A stretch of DNA of 9,339 nucleotides from UBA3537 sp038106885 (GCA_038106885.1 JAYNFX010000045.1:1-9339); one strand, 5' to 3'. Shown: positions 1 to 6,882, counted from the stretch's first letter. The notes: generated by a model from the letters alone, not told the origin. A program made the numbers and translations.

Positions 1-1469
1 CCATGTTTAGTTTCAAAAAATGTTTTAAAAATATCAGAATTGTCATTTCCAGGTAATATCCTGAAGATACCTCCACCATCATTGTTTATTACAATAATTT
101 TGAAATTTTTTGGAATATAATTATTCCACAAACCATTACTATCATAGAAAAAGCTTAAATCGCCTGTTATCAGTAAAGTTGGATCTATTGAAATGTTTGA
201 TGCGCCTACAGCAGTACTTGTAGAACCATCGATTCCGCTAGTACCTCTGTTACAAAATAATTTAATTGATTTATCAAATTCAAATAACTGTAAATAACGT
301 ATTACAGAGCTGTTTGATGATTGAACCATGTAATTATTAGGGATTGAAGACGAAATCAACTCAAAAGCCTTAAAATCGCAAAAAGGAATAGACTTGATAT
401 AATCTTTATGATCCTTTAATCGCTGTAGTTTTATAAAATTCCAAAAATTAAAATAGTTACTATTACAAAAGGAATAGTTATCATATAAAATTTTAAGAAA
501 CTGATTTGGTCTACACTTAAAGTGTTTATTCAATGAAAAGAAGGTGTCATTAGCCTTGTGAGTATCTACATGCCAATGATGTTTAGGCTTAAATTCCCTT
601 AAAAAAGCCTTTATTTTTTTTGAAATAATTAACCCACCAAAAGTAAGTAATATATCAGGTTTAAGAGATTCATATTGAGAATCTAACAATGGAATAATTA
701 ATTGATCAATAAATGGGAAAAAATTAGGGTGATGCAGATTTGATGTAGTTTCAGTTAAAACAATAACTGAAGGATCATTAGCTAGTTTTTCAATTATTGA
801 ATTATCAATTGAATCTGGATGGTTAACTCCAACTAAAACAAGTTTTCGCTTAGCATTTTTCCATATTTGCATTTTCAAAAAGCCAATTCTTGGATTGATA
901 GATTTATCATGACTATTTTTTGGTAAATCAATCTTAAAAATATTTTTTGTCAAACCATATAATGGTTCATCAAAAGGAATATTGATATGAACAGGACCAT
1001 ATTGATTTTTTGAAATATTTAGGGCTTTGTTAATTAATTTTATAGATTTTTGATTTGAAAATGTACCAAGATTAGCCTCAAAAATGATATGCTTACCAAA
1101 AGCATGTTTTTGAAAAATCGTTTGACCATCACCAATGTTTATTAAATGTTTAGGCCTATCTGCAGAAATCACTATTAAGGGAAGGCCACTGTAATAAGCC
1201 TCAGCAACTGCTGGGTAATAATTTAACAATGCACTTCCAGAAGTACATACAACAACAACAGGTTCAAGTAATTGTTGAGAGATACCTAGAGCAAAAAAAC
1301 CTGCAGACCTTTCATCTACAATACTATAACATTTAAAATATGATTGGTTTGTAAAACCAATCGTTAAAGGCGCATTTCTACTTCCAGGTGATATAACAAC
1401 ATGTTTAATTTCTTTGTGTTTACAAAGCTGTATAACATATTGAGCTAATTTTTTATCAGTAAAAACCAT
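1..1469 (-). CDS. menD: MenD, SEPHCHC synthase (menaquinone pathway), 3' end cut by window edge
   Basis: 2-succinyl-5-enolpyruvyl-6-hydroxy-3-cyclohexene-1-carboxylate synthase is a cytoplasmic thiamine-diphosphate (ThDP) enzyme that adds a succinyl-semialdehyde unit from 2-oxoglutarate to isochorismate. I translated the reading frame by hand from the ATG at 1469-1467. It is open for 489 codons to the window edge, and about 60 C-terminal residues of a usual 550 or so are missing. Visible motifs are SPGSRNAPL at about residues 27-35, DERSAGFFALG at 52-62 with the glutamate (E53) that activates ThDP in this family, TSGSALLNYYPAVAEAYYSG at about 76-95, and the ThDP/Mg segment GDLSFFYDSNGLW at 436-448 (GD...N pattern). 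It lies 60 bp downstream of menF, which makes its substrate. A promoter-like sequence directly precedes the ATG, so it may also be transcribed separately. Family assignment is firm. Confidence 0.96.
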   Translation of the reverse strand, partial: MVFTDKKLAQYVIQLCKHKEIKHVVISPGSRNAPLTIGFTNQSYFKCYSIVDERSAGFFALGISQQLLEPVVVVCTSGSALLNYYPAVAEAYYSGLPLIVISADRPKHLINIGDGQTIFQKHAFGKHIIFEANLGTFSNQKSIKLINKALNISKNQYGPVHINIPFDEPLYGLTKNIFKIDLPKNSHDKSINPRIGFLKMQIWKNAKRKLVLVGVNHPDSIDNSIIEKLANDPSVIVLTETTSNLHHPNFFPFIDQLIIPLLDSQYESLKPDILLTFGGLIISKKIKAFLREFKPKHHWHVDTHKANDTFFSLNKHFKCRPNQFLKILYDNYSFCNSNYFNFWNFIKLQRLKDHKDYIKSIPFCDFKAFELISSSIPNNYMVQSSNSSVIRYLQLFEFDKSIKLFCNRGTSGIDGSTSTAVGASNISIDPTLLITGDLSFFYDSNGLWNNYIPKNFKIIVINNDGGGIFRILPGNDNSDIFKTFFETKH

Positions 1470-1476
1470 TAGTTTG

Positions 1477-1509
1477 CAAAGATATTGATTTTACTACTTT
1501 AAACATCAA
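1477..1509 (-). promoter_or_regulatory. Candidate Bacteroidota-type promoter of menD
   Basis: On the minus strand TTG (1509-1507) is followed after 22 bases by TATCTTTG (1484-1477), an exact match to the Bacteroidota -7 consensus TAnnTTTG. The spacing falls within the range reported for flavobacterial promoters (about 17-23). The -7 box ends only 7 bases before the menD ATG, so a transcript from it would have almost no leader. Such short motifs can arise by chance in AT-rich DNA, so this is a prediction. Confidence 0.45.
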
Positions 1510-1529
1510 AATCAAATAGATATCAAAAA

Positions 1530-2591
1530 TTAAAGAAGAGTTTTTAGCGTATTTATTTTCAATTCTGTTTCTTCCCATTCTTTTTCAGAATCAGATTTAT
1601 CAGTAATTCCACCTCCTGCAAAAAGAGTAATTATATCAGAATCAATATTCATACATCTTAGGTTTACAACTAAATTTGAATACTTTACTTTGCTAGTTTT
1701 ACATTGATTTATCACACCTAAAAAACCAGAATAATATTTTCTATCTATTAACTCATTTCTTTTGATAAAATCCATGGCCAGTTGCTTGGGAAATCCACAA
1801 ACTGCAGGCGTAGGATGTAACATGCTAATTAAATTACTTAAAACATTAGAATTTGATTTAAGTTTACCTGTTAATATCGTTTGTAAATGCAAAAGATTAC
1901 CAGCTTGAATTGTTTTTGGACCTTTAACTACATAACTATTTAAGTGTGGCTCTAATGTATTTTTCAAATAGGAAGTTACAATTTCTTGCTCCTCAAAGTT
2001 TTTTATATCCCATTTGATTTCGATGTTTTCATCTTTTAGCTTTGTACCTGCTAATGATATGGTCTTTATATTATTTCCATTTAAATTAATCAAAGACTCT
2101 GGTGAGGCACCTAACCAAAAACCTGTTTCTGGATGATACCAACAAAAATTGTAAGCTTCACTATATTTATTTACAATTGATAAAAAGAGTTTAATTACAT
2201 CTATTTTTTTAATTTTTAATTTTAAATCACGAGCAACAACGACTTTTTCCAATTCTGAATTTAATATTTCATCTATACATCTATTAACCAATTCTTTATG
2301 TTTTTTTGAATCTGATTTTTGGCATTTAATAATATTTTTAATGTCGATCTCTGAATTAAATTCATAATGATAAAAATCTGAATCAGATTCAGGAATTAAA
2401 TAAGTCAAATGTGTTGAGTTATATGGAGCTAATATAAATCCAGACTCTGTGTAATTTACAGTATTGTAGATTTTTGAAGTATTTTGAAATAAGCAGTTTA
2501 AATCTTTTTTACCAAAATCTGAATAAATAACAAAAGGTCTACTTAAAGCGATTTGATCTTTAGTTTGATTAAGTAGATTAAGAATTGACAT
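1530..2591 (-). CDS. menF: MenF, menaquinone-specific isochorismate synthase
   Basis: This 353-residue protein belongs to the chorismate-binding enzyme family. It isomerises chorismate to isochorismate, the first committed step of menaquinone synthesis, in the cytoplasm. Visible family motifs are LEKVVVARD (114-122; K116 matches the lysine that activates water in isochorismate synthases), GFWLGASPESL (157-167), SLAGT (179-183), NLLHLQTILTGKL (232-244), HPTPAVCGFP (259-268), YSGFLGV (287-293), NLVVNLRCM and the C-terminal EWEETELK (338-345), which carries acidic residues typical of the Mg site. The length suits the compact isochorismate synthases of Bacteroidota. The start lies 6 bp after the thioesterase stop, so the two are probably cotranscribed, and menD follows. 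Salicylate or enterobactin type isochorismate synthase is the alternative, but the menD neighbour argues for the menaquinone role. Confidence 0.95.
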   Translation of the reverse strand: MSILNLLNQTKDQIALSRPFVIYSDFGKKDLNCLFQNTSKIYNTVNYTESGFILAPYNSTHLTYLIPESDSDFYHYEFNSEIDIKNIIKCQKSDSKKHKELVNRCIDEILNSELEKVVVARDLKLKIKKIDVIKLFLSIVNKYSEAYNFCWYHPETGFWLGASPESLINLNGNNIKTISLAGTKLKDENIEIKWDIKNFEEQEIVTSYLKNTLEPHLNSYVVKGPKTIQAGNLLHLQTILTGKLKSNSNVLSNLISMLHPTPAVCGFPKQLAMDFIKRNELIDRKYYSGFLGVINQCKTSKVKYSNLVVNLRCMNIDSDIITLFAGGGITDKSDSEKEWEETELKINTLKTLL

Positions 2592-2597
2592 TGGTAT

Positions 2598-3017
2598 TTA
2601 TTTTGGGAGAGTTATTGTTGTTAGCTTACAAATTGAAATTAGTTCTTTATCCTCGTTGGTAACGTTAATATTGAAAATCTGAGTTGTTCTTCCTCTGTGA
2701 ACAAATTTTGCACACGCATAAACAAATCCACTCCTAATACTTTTAACATGTTGTGCTGAAATATCTATTCCTCGAACGAAATATTTTTGAGTATCTAAAA
2801 ACATATGAGCTGCAAAGCTTCCTACTGTCTCAGCTAATGCAACTGTTGCGCCTCCGTGTAATACCCCATCAGGTTGATGAACTTTTTTATTAACTGGCAT
2901 CTTAGCAATAATGAAATCTTGACCTACGTCGATAAACTCAATCGAAAGAGTTTCCATTAAACTCCCAACACATGATTTATTAGCCTTTTTTAAAATATCA
3001 TTTTTATCAATATCCAT
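2598..3017 (-). CDS. Hotdog-fold acyl-CoA thioesterase, PaaI/MenI-like; probable DHNA-CoA thioesterase
   Basis: Small cytoplasmic hotdog thioesterase of the PaaI/YdiI group. With the start at 3017 it has 139 residues, the usual size. The signature runs QPDGVLHGGATVALAETVGS (48-67): H54-G55-G56 and E63 coincide with the catalytic glutamate position of E. coli YdiI/MenI. I prefer ATG 3017 over the upstream in-frame ATG at 3053, because the 12 extra residues (MVFVLLLKLKFL) are not family-like, the hairpin at 3054-3073 abuts the upstream ATG, and a promoter -7 box (3036-3043) lies inside the extension. It is the first gene of a minus-strand set with menF 6 bp downstream and then menD. By context it is likely to hydrolyse 1,4-dihydroxy-2-naphthoyl-CoA in menaquinone synthesis. 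A phenylacetate-type PaaI role is possible but no paa genes are seen. Confidence 0.88.
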   Translation of the reverse strand: MDIDKNDILKKANKSCVGSLMETLSIEFIDVGQDFIIAKMPVNKKVHQPDGVLHGGATVALAETVGSFAAHMFLDTQKYFVRGIDISAQHVKSIRSGFVYACAKFVHRGRTTQIFNINVTNEDKELISICKLTTITLPK

Positions 3018-3035
3018 AAGAAATTTAAGTTTTAA

Positions 3036-3043
3036 CAAAAGTA
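3036..3043 (-). promoter_or_regulatory. Candidate -7 box for the thioesterase-menF transcript
   Basis: TACTTTTG on the minus strand is an exact match to TAnnTTTG and ends 18 bases before the ATG at 3017. I found no TTG at the proper distance upstream, because that stretch is occupied by the GC-rich hairpin at 3054-3073. The promoter is therefore only half supported. Confidence 0.35.
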
Positions 3044-3053
3044 CAAAAACCAA

Positions 3054-3073
3054 AAACGGCCACTGGGCCGTTT
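3054..3073 (-). terminator. GC-rich hairpin, probable second terminator after proteorhodopsin
   Basis: Perfect inverted repeat AAACGGCC (3054-3061) and GGCCGTTT (3066-3073) with a 4-base loop. Read on the minus strand it is followed by a T-rich tract (TTTGGTTTTTG), so it resembles an intrinsic terminator placed behind the first one at 3092-3122. It also sits just upstream of the thioesterase promoter and start, so a different role as a 5' structure cannot be excluded. Confidence 0.5.
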
Positions 3074-3088
3074 AAGTTAAATTTAATC

Positions 3089-3122
3089 AAAAAAAAAGTG
3101 CAACAATAAGTTGCACTTTTTT
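3089..3122 (-). terminator. Intrinsic terminator of the proteorhodopsin gene
   Basis: Stem GTGCAAC (3098-3104) and GTTGCAC (3110-3116) with an AATAA loop, extended by six A/T pairs on both sides. On the minus strand the stem is followed by a run of nine T (complement of 3089-3097). It begins about 16 bp after the proteorhodopsin stop codon. Flanking A and T tracts could let it work in both directions, but only the minus-strand gene runs into it. Confidence 0.88.
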
Positions 3123-3138
3123 ATATCGATAATTTGGA

Positions 3139-3864
3139 TTATGCAGATTTCTTACATGCTAAAGAATATACTACTAAACCGAAACCAATTTTGTTGATTG
3201 CATCAGCGATGTTGTACCAAACATTAATGTCCAGTAAACCTTCAGTAGGTAATGCATCATACCAACCAGTAGTTCCGTCCATGTATCCTAATGGATAAAT
3301 AGCCCAACCTACTAGTACAAACCAGCAAAGGTATTTGTGAGCTTGAAGAACATCTCCTCCAGCCTCAGTAGCAAGAGCCTTAGCCTCACCAAACCATATC
3401 ATGTAAGCTATTACAAAATATGCAAGTCCAGAAATTGTACCCCACATAACAGCACTATCACCAGTTTCACCTAAGTAACCAGTAACAAGCATTACAGTTG
3501 ATAATCCAATTAATTTCCACATTAGATTTTTAGTTGCACCCGCTACTTTAAGTATCAGATAAAACTCTACACACATTAATGGTACAGTTAAAATCCAATC
3601 AACATAACGGAAAGCAGTTACATTGTCAAGCGATCCAGCCATAGCTGCATCACGCATGTACCAATAGTGTACTGCTGCAATAAAAGTAATTAAACCAGAT
3701 ACTAAAACAGAATTTCTCCATTTTTTATCGAATTGGTTTAATGATAAGAAAAAGAAGGCAGAAGCTGCCATCATTGCCATACATCCAATGAAGAATGTAA
3801 AGTTCACAGGATCGTTAACGTTACCTGTAACATCAGCGATTAGTGGTAAGAATAAATTTGTCAT
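3139..3864 (-). CDS. Proteorhodopsin, green-tuned light-driven proton pump
   Basis: Seven-helix retinal protein of 241 residues in the inner membrane that exports protons in light. Helix C reads RYVDWILTVPLMCVEFYLIL and gives the DTE set of proton pumps: D89 (Schiff-base proton acceptor), T93 and E100 (cytoplasmic proton donor). M97 stands at the spectral-tuning site (GPR position 105); Met or Leu there gives green absorption and Gln gives blue. H66 matches the conserved His that pairs with the acceptor. Helix G holds D221 and K225, the lysine that binds retinal. The NDQ pattern of sodium pumps is absent. By hand alignment to bacteriorhodopsin helix E, G142 falls at the Trp138 position, as in xanthorhodopsin, where it opens a fenestration for a carotenoid antenna. 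Base composition is visibly less AT-rich than in blh, as expected for a strongly expressed gene. It is divergent from blh, which supplies retinal, and closed by a strong terminator, so it is probably transcribed alone. Confidence 0.98.
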   Translation of the reverse strand: MTNLFLPLIADVTGNVNDPVNFTFFIGCMAMMAASAFFFLSLNQFDKKWRNSVLVSGLITFIAAVHYWYMRDAAMAGSLDNVTAFRYVDWILTVPLMCVEFYLILKVAGATKNLMWKLIGLSTVMLVTGYLGETGDSAVMWGTISGLAYFVIAYMIWFGEAKALATEAGGDVLQAHKYLCWFVLVGWAIYPLGYMDGTTGWYDALPTEGLLDINVWYNIADAINKIGFGLVVYSLACKKSA

Positions 3865-3884
3865 TTTTTCTAATTTTTGTTAGT

Positions 3885-3898
3885 TTTGTTTAAACAAA
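3885..3898. repeat. 14-bp perfect palindrome over the predicted proteorhodopsin start site
   Basis: TTTGTTT followed directly by AAACAAA forms a gapless perfect palindrome. It covers the TTTG half of the predicted -7 box and the expected transcription start of the proteorhodopsin gene, a placement that fits a repressor operator. No regulator is known from this window, and AT-rich DNA makes chance palindromes more likely. Confidence 0.5.
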
Positions 3899-3928
3899 TG
3901 TACAATTTTTTAGGTAAATACTTATCAA
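3895..3928 (-). promoter_or_regulatory. Candidate promoter of proteorhodopsin
   Basis: On the minus strand TTG (3928-3926) is followed after 23 bases by TACATTTG (3902-3895), an exact TAnnTTTG -7 box. The box ends 30 bases before the ATG at 3864, leaving a short A/T-rich leader without a clear Shine-Dalgarno sequence, which is normal for Bacteroidota. The -7 box overlaps the 14-bp palindrome at 3885-3898. Confidence 0.55.
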
Positions 3929-3972
3929 TTCTATTTTTTTTTAACTCAATCCTACTAATTTAACAATTTTTT

Positions 3973-4863
3973 ATGAAAATAATTTATAGATTCTCAATCG
4001 TATCTAGCTTCTTAGGATTGTGGATCACATCACTCCTACCAGAGAGTTTTGAACTCACTCTAGGGTTCTTGTTGATATTTACTTTTGGAATGATACATGG
4101 TTCAAATGATATCCTAATTATAAGTCAAATAAAAAAGCATTCTAACTATAATTTTTATAAAGTTCTGTTAACATACCTAACAATTGTATCACTTGCAGTG
4201 TTTGTTTTTTACTTTGTACCTGTACTGGCTTTGATTTTATTTGTTTGCTTTAGCGCATATCATTTTGGAGAACAACATTGGGAGCATTTATTGTCTAAAA
4301 TGAATAATAATCTAAAAAATATTTTCTTTTTTTGCTATGGATTATTGATTTTATATTTAATTTTCTTTTTTAACCAATCAGGTGTTATTGACATAATTTA
4401 CGAGATAACTGGTATTGAACTGCTTACGATTTATTGTAATGAGATCATTACAAGTGTTTTTTTAATTTTATCAACTATTTTGATTTATGCTTATTACAGC
4501 AAAAGTTTAAATATAAAATCAATCCTTAAAGAAATTTTTTCAATTATTATTTTAGCAGTTATTTTCAACTCATCAAGTTTGATATGGGGTTTTTCAATAT
4601 ATTTCATCTTATGGCATAGCATACCATCTCTATTAGATCAAATTTCATTTATTTACGGTGATCTTAAAAAAATTAATATTATAAAATATATTAAAAATGC
4701 TTTCCCTTATTGGCTCGTATCAATTATTGGAATAATTATACTTTTTTATATTTTTAAAGATGAAAAACATTTCTACAGTTTATTTTTCGCTTTCATTGCC
4801 GCAGTTACTTTTCCGCACGCTATTGTAATGATGTCAATGTTTACAAAAAAATCTAATAAATAA
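3973..4863 (+). CDS. blh: Blh, beta-carotene 15,15'-dioxygenase (Brp/Blh family)
   Basis: Integral membrane iron enzyme of 296 residues that cleaves beta-carotene symmetrically into two retinals, the chromophore of the neighbouring proteorhodopsin. Motifs with the conserved histidines of the family are FGMIHGSND (38-46, H42), AYHFGEQHWEH (95-105; H97, H102, H105), FILWHSIPSLLD (211-222, H215) and FPHAIVMM (280-287, H282). Long hydrophobic stretches indicate several membrane helices (at least six, for instance around 10-25, 65-95, 115-135, 160-175, 190-215, 245-260 and 268-290). The gene is very AT-rich with many Ile, Phe and Leu codons. The first ATG gives the usual family length and lies 108 bp from the divergent proteorhodopsin start. 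I found no convincing TAnnTTTG box on this strand. Transcription probably stops at the hairpin directly after the stop codon. Confidence 0.96.
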   Translation: MKIIYRFSIVSSFLGLWITSLLPESFELTLGFLLIFTFGMIHGSNDILIISQIKKHSNYNFYKVLLTYLTIVSLAVFVFYFVPVLALILFVCFSAYHFGEQHWEHLLSKMNNNLKNIFFFCYGLLILYLIFFFNQSGVIDIIYEITGIELLTIYCNEIITSVFLILSTILIYAYYSKSLNIKSILKEIFSIIILAVIFNSSSLIWGFSIYFILWHSIPSLLDQISFIYGDLKKINIIKYIKNAFPYWLVSIIGIIILFYIFKDEKHFYSLFFAFIAAVTFPHAIVMMSMFTKKSNK

Positions 4864-4896
4864 AAAAGCACAGCTTTAATAAACTGTGCTTTTTTT
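4862..4896. terminator. Bidirectional terminator between convergent blh and dnaK
   Basis: Stem AGCACAG (4867-4873) and CTGTGCT (4884-4890) with a 10-base loop, flanked by an A tract (4862-4866) and a T tract (4890-4896). It therefore looks like an intrinsic terminator on both strands and serves both genes, whose ends are only 51 bp apart. The stem starts right at the blh stop codon. Confidence 0.88.
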
Positions 4897-4912
4897 AGTT
4901 AAAAAATTAACT
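4897..4912. repeat. Small AT hairpin after the dnaK stop
   Basis: Inverted repeat AGTTAA (4897-4902) and TTAACT (4907-4912) separated by AAAA, lying between the dnaK stop codon and the main terminator. It is a weak AT stem that may protect the 3' end or be fortuitous. Confidence 0.35.
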
Positions 4913-4914
4913 AT

Positions 4915-6822
4915 TTATTTAACTTCCTCGAAATCTACATCTTCAACATTATCTCCAGCTTGTTCAGAACTTGAAGACCCGTTGTCTTGATTTTCTGCAG
5001 CTCCATTGGCCTGAGCTTCTTGTTGAGCTTTATACATTTCTTCACTTGCCACTTTCCATGCTTCGTTAATTTTTTCTAAAGCTGGATCGATAACCAAAAG
5101 ATCCTTAGTTGCATATGCCTTTTTTAATTCTTCTAAAGCATTCTCAATTGGTTGTTTTTTATCATCTGACAATTTATCACCAAATTCTTTGAGCTGCTTC
5201 TCAGTTTGAAAAATCATTGCATCAGCACTGTTTAATTTATCAGCTGTTTCTTTTGCTTTAGCATCAGCTTCAGCGTTTGCTTCGGCATCTCTTTTCATTT
5301 TTTCAATTTCATCTTCAGTAAGACCAGATGAAGCTTCAATTCTTATATCCTGTGATTTATTTGTTGCTTTATCTGTTGCGGAAACTTTAATAATTCCATT
5401 GGCATCAATATCAAATGTTACCTCAATCTGAGGAACACCTCGTTGTGCTGGTGGAATACCATCCAAGTGAAAACGTCCAATAGTCTTATTATCTGCTGCC
5501 ATAGCACGTTCTCCTTGTAATACGTGAATCTCTACTGATGGTTGATTATCAGCGGCAGTAGAAAAAACCTGAGACTTTTTGGTTGGAATCGTTGTATTAG
5601 CATCAATGAGCTTTGTCATTACATTACCCATAGTCTCAATTCCTAAAGACAAAGGAGTAACGTCTAAAAGTAAAACATCTTTAACATCTCCAGTCAAAAC
5701 TCCACCTTGTATTGCAGCACCAACTGCGACAACTTCATCAGGATTAACTCCTTTATTAGGCTTTTTACCGAAAAACTTCTCAACAGCATCTTGAACAGCT
5801 GGTATTCTAGTTGAGCCACCAACTAAAATTATCTCGTCAATATCACTTTTAGAAATTCCTGCAGCCTTTAATGCTGTTTCACATGGCTTTATAGTTCTTT
5901 TAACCAAATCGTCTATCAATTGCTCAAATTTTGATCTAGATAAAGTTCTAACTAAGTGCTTTGGCCCACTCGATGTGGCAGTAACATATGGTAAATTTAT
6001 TTCTGTTTGAGCTGAAGATGAAAGTTCAATCTTAGCCTTTTCCGCAGCTTCTTTTAAACGTTGTAAAGCCATTGGATCTTCTCTTAAATCCATGTTTTCA
6101 TCAGCTTTAAACTCCTCAGCAAGCCAGTTGATTATCTTCTCGTCAACATCATCTCCACCAAGGTGTGTATCTCCGTCTGTTGCTAAAACTTCAAAAACAC
6201 CATCTCCGAGTTCAAGTATTGAAACATCATGAGTTCCACCACCAAAATCAAAAACAACTATAGTTTGGTCTTTACCTTTTTTATCCAAACCATAAGCCAA
6301 AGCAGCAGCTGTAGGCTCATTAATGATCCTTCTTACTTTTAAGCCAGCAATCTCTCCAGCTTCTTTTGTAGCTTGACGTTGTGCATCATTAAAGTATGCA
6401 GGCACAGTTACAACAGCTTCTGATATCTCTTGATCCAAAAATTCTTCAGCAGTTTTTTTCATTTTTTGAAGTACCATTGCAGACAACTCCTGAGGAGTAT
6501 ACAATCTACCATCAATATCAACACGAGGAGTATCATTATCGCCTTTAACAACTTTATATGGTACACGACCTACTTCTTTTTTGGATTCAGAAAACTTGTT
6601 ACCCATAAATCGTTTAATTGAATAAACTGTTTTTTGAGGGTTAGTCACAGCTTGTCTTTTAGCTGGATCACCAACTTTAATTTCTCCTCCTTCAACAAAA
6701 GCTATAACAGATGGTGTTGTACGTCTTCCTTCAGCATTTGTTATTACAACAGGTTCATTTCCTTCCATAACGGAAACACATGAATTAGTGGTTCCAAGAT
6801 CAATTCCTATTATTTTACTCAT
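4915..6822 (-). CDS. dnaK: DnaK, Hsp70 chaperone
   Basis: Cytoplasmic ATP-dependent chaperone of 635 residues, the normal full length, which binds unfolded segments and works with DnaJ and GrpE (neither is in the window, as is common in Bacteroidota). The N-terminal ATPase domain shows IGIDLGTTNSCVSVMEG (5-21), K70 of the catalytic site, INEPTAAALAYGLD (167-180), FDFGGGTHDVS (191-201, with the phosphate-contacting T197) and ILVGGSTRIPAVQ (332-344). The conserved interdomain linker DVLLLDVTP is at 382-390, followed by the beta-sandwich substrate domain, a helical lid and an acidic tail ending VEDVDFEEVK. GTHD in place of the E. coli GTFD is a variant seen in this phylum. It is transcribed alone, with its own terminator and a dyad-rich promoter region. 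Coding sequence is less AT-rich than neighbours such as blh, fitting high expression. Confidence 0.99.
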   Translation of the reverse strand: MSKIIGIDLGTTNSCVSVMEGNEPVVITNAEGRRTTPSVIAFVEGGEIKVGDPAKRQAVTNPQKTVYSIKRFMGNKFSESKKEVGRVPYKVVKGDNDTPRVDIDGRLYTPQELSAMVLQKMKKTAEEFLDQEISEAVVTVPAYFNDAQRQATKEAGEIAGLKVRRIINEPTAAALAYGLDKKGKDQTIVVFDFGGGTHDVSILELGDGVFEVLATDGDTHLGGDDVDEKIINWLAEEFKADENMDLREDPMALQRLKEAAEKAKIELSSSAQTEINLPYVTATSSGPKHLVRTLSRSKFEQLIDDLVKRTIKPCETALKAAGISKSDIDEIILVGGSTRIPAVQDAVEKFFGKKPNKGVNPDEVVAVGAAIQGGVLTGDVKDVLLLDVTPLSLGIETMGNVMTKLIDANTTIPTKKSQVFSTAADNQPSVEIHVLQGERAMAADNKTIGRFHLDGIPPAQRGVPQIEVTFDIDANGIIKVSATDKATNKSQDIRIEASSGLTEDEIEKMKRDAEANAEADAKAKETADKLNSADAMIFQTEKQLKEFGDKLSDDKKQPIENALEELKKAYATKDLLVIDPALEKINEAWKVASEEMYKAQQEAQANGAAENQDNGSSSSEQAGDNVEDVDFEEVK

Positions 6823-6867
6823 AACTTATAATTTTTTTTGAATTTATATTCATTCACAATCACTATG

Positions 6868-6882
6868 TCAATCATTGTGCCA
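6868..6882 (-). promoter_or_regulatory. Sigma-54-like -24/-12 element upstream of dnaK
   Basis: Read on the minus strand, TGGCAC (6882-6877) is followed by five bases and TTGA (6871-6868). This is the sigma-54 layout TGGCAC-N5-TTGC except that the last C of the -12 GC pair is A. No TAnnTTTG box is seen in the dnaK leader, so an alternative promoter is plausible. The imperfect -12 element keeps this tentative. Confidence 0.35.

Noticed and set aside
3018..3053. Longer thioesterase with start at 3053
   Set aside because: The 12 added residues are not family-like, the candidate promoter -7 box lies within them and a hairpin abuts that ATG; the start at 3017 gives the normal 139-residue length.
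3139..3864. Sodium- or chloride-pumping rhodopsin
   Set aside because: Helix C carries D89, T93 and E100 (DTE), the proton-pump pattern, and not the NDQ or NTQ sets of sodium and chloride pumps.
3903..3972. Promoter for blh on the plus strand
   Set aside because: I searched for a TAnnTTTG box at a sensible distance from the ATG and found none; only AT-rich sequence that cannot be called with confidence.
5579..5794. Plus-strand open frame of 71 codons opposite dnaK
   Set aside because: It lies wholly antisense to the strongly conserved dnaK reading frame, resembles no family, and has no promoter or leader signal; it is a by-product of dnaK codon use.
6430..6621. Plus-strand open frame of 63 codons opposite the 5' part of dnaK
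   Set aside because: Antisense to dnaK, with a low-complexity Phe/Ile/Asn-rich translation and no supporting signals.
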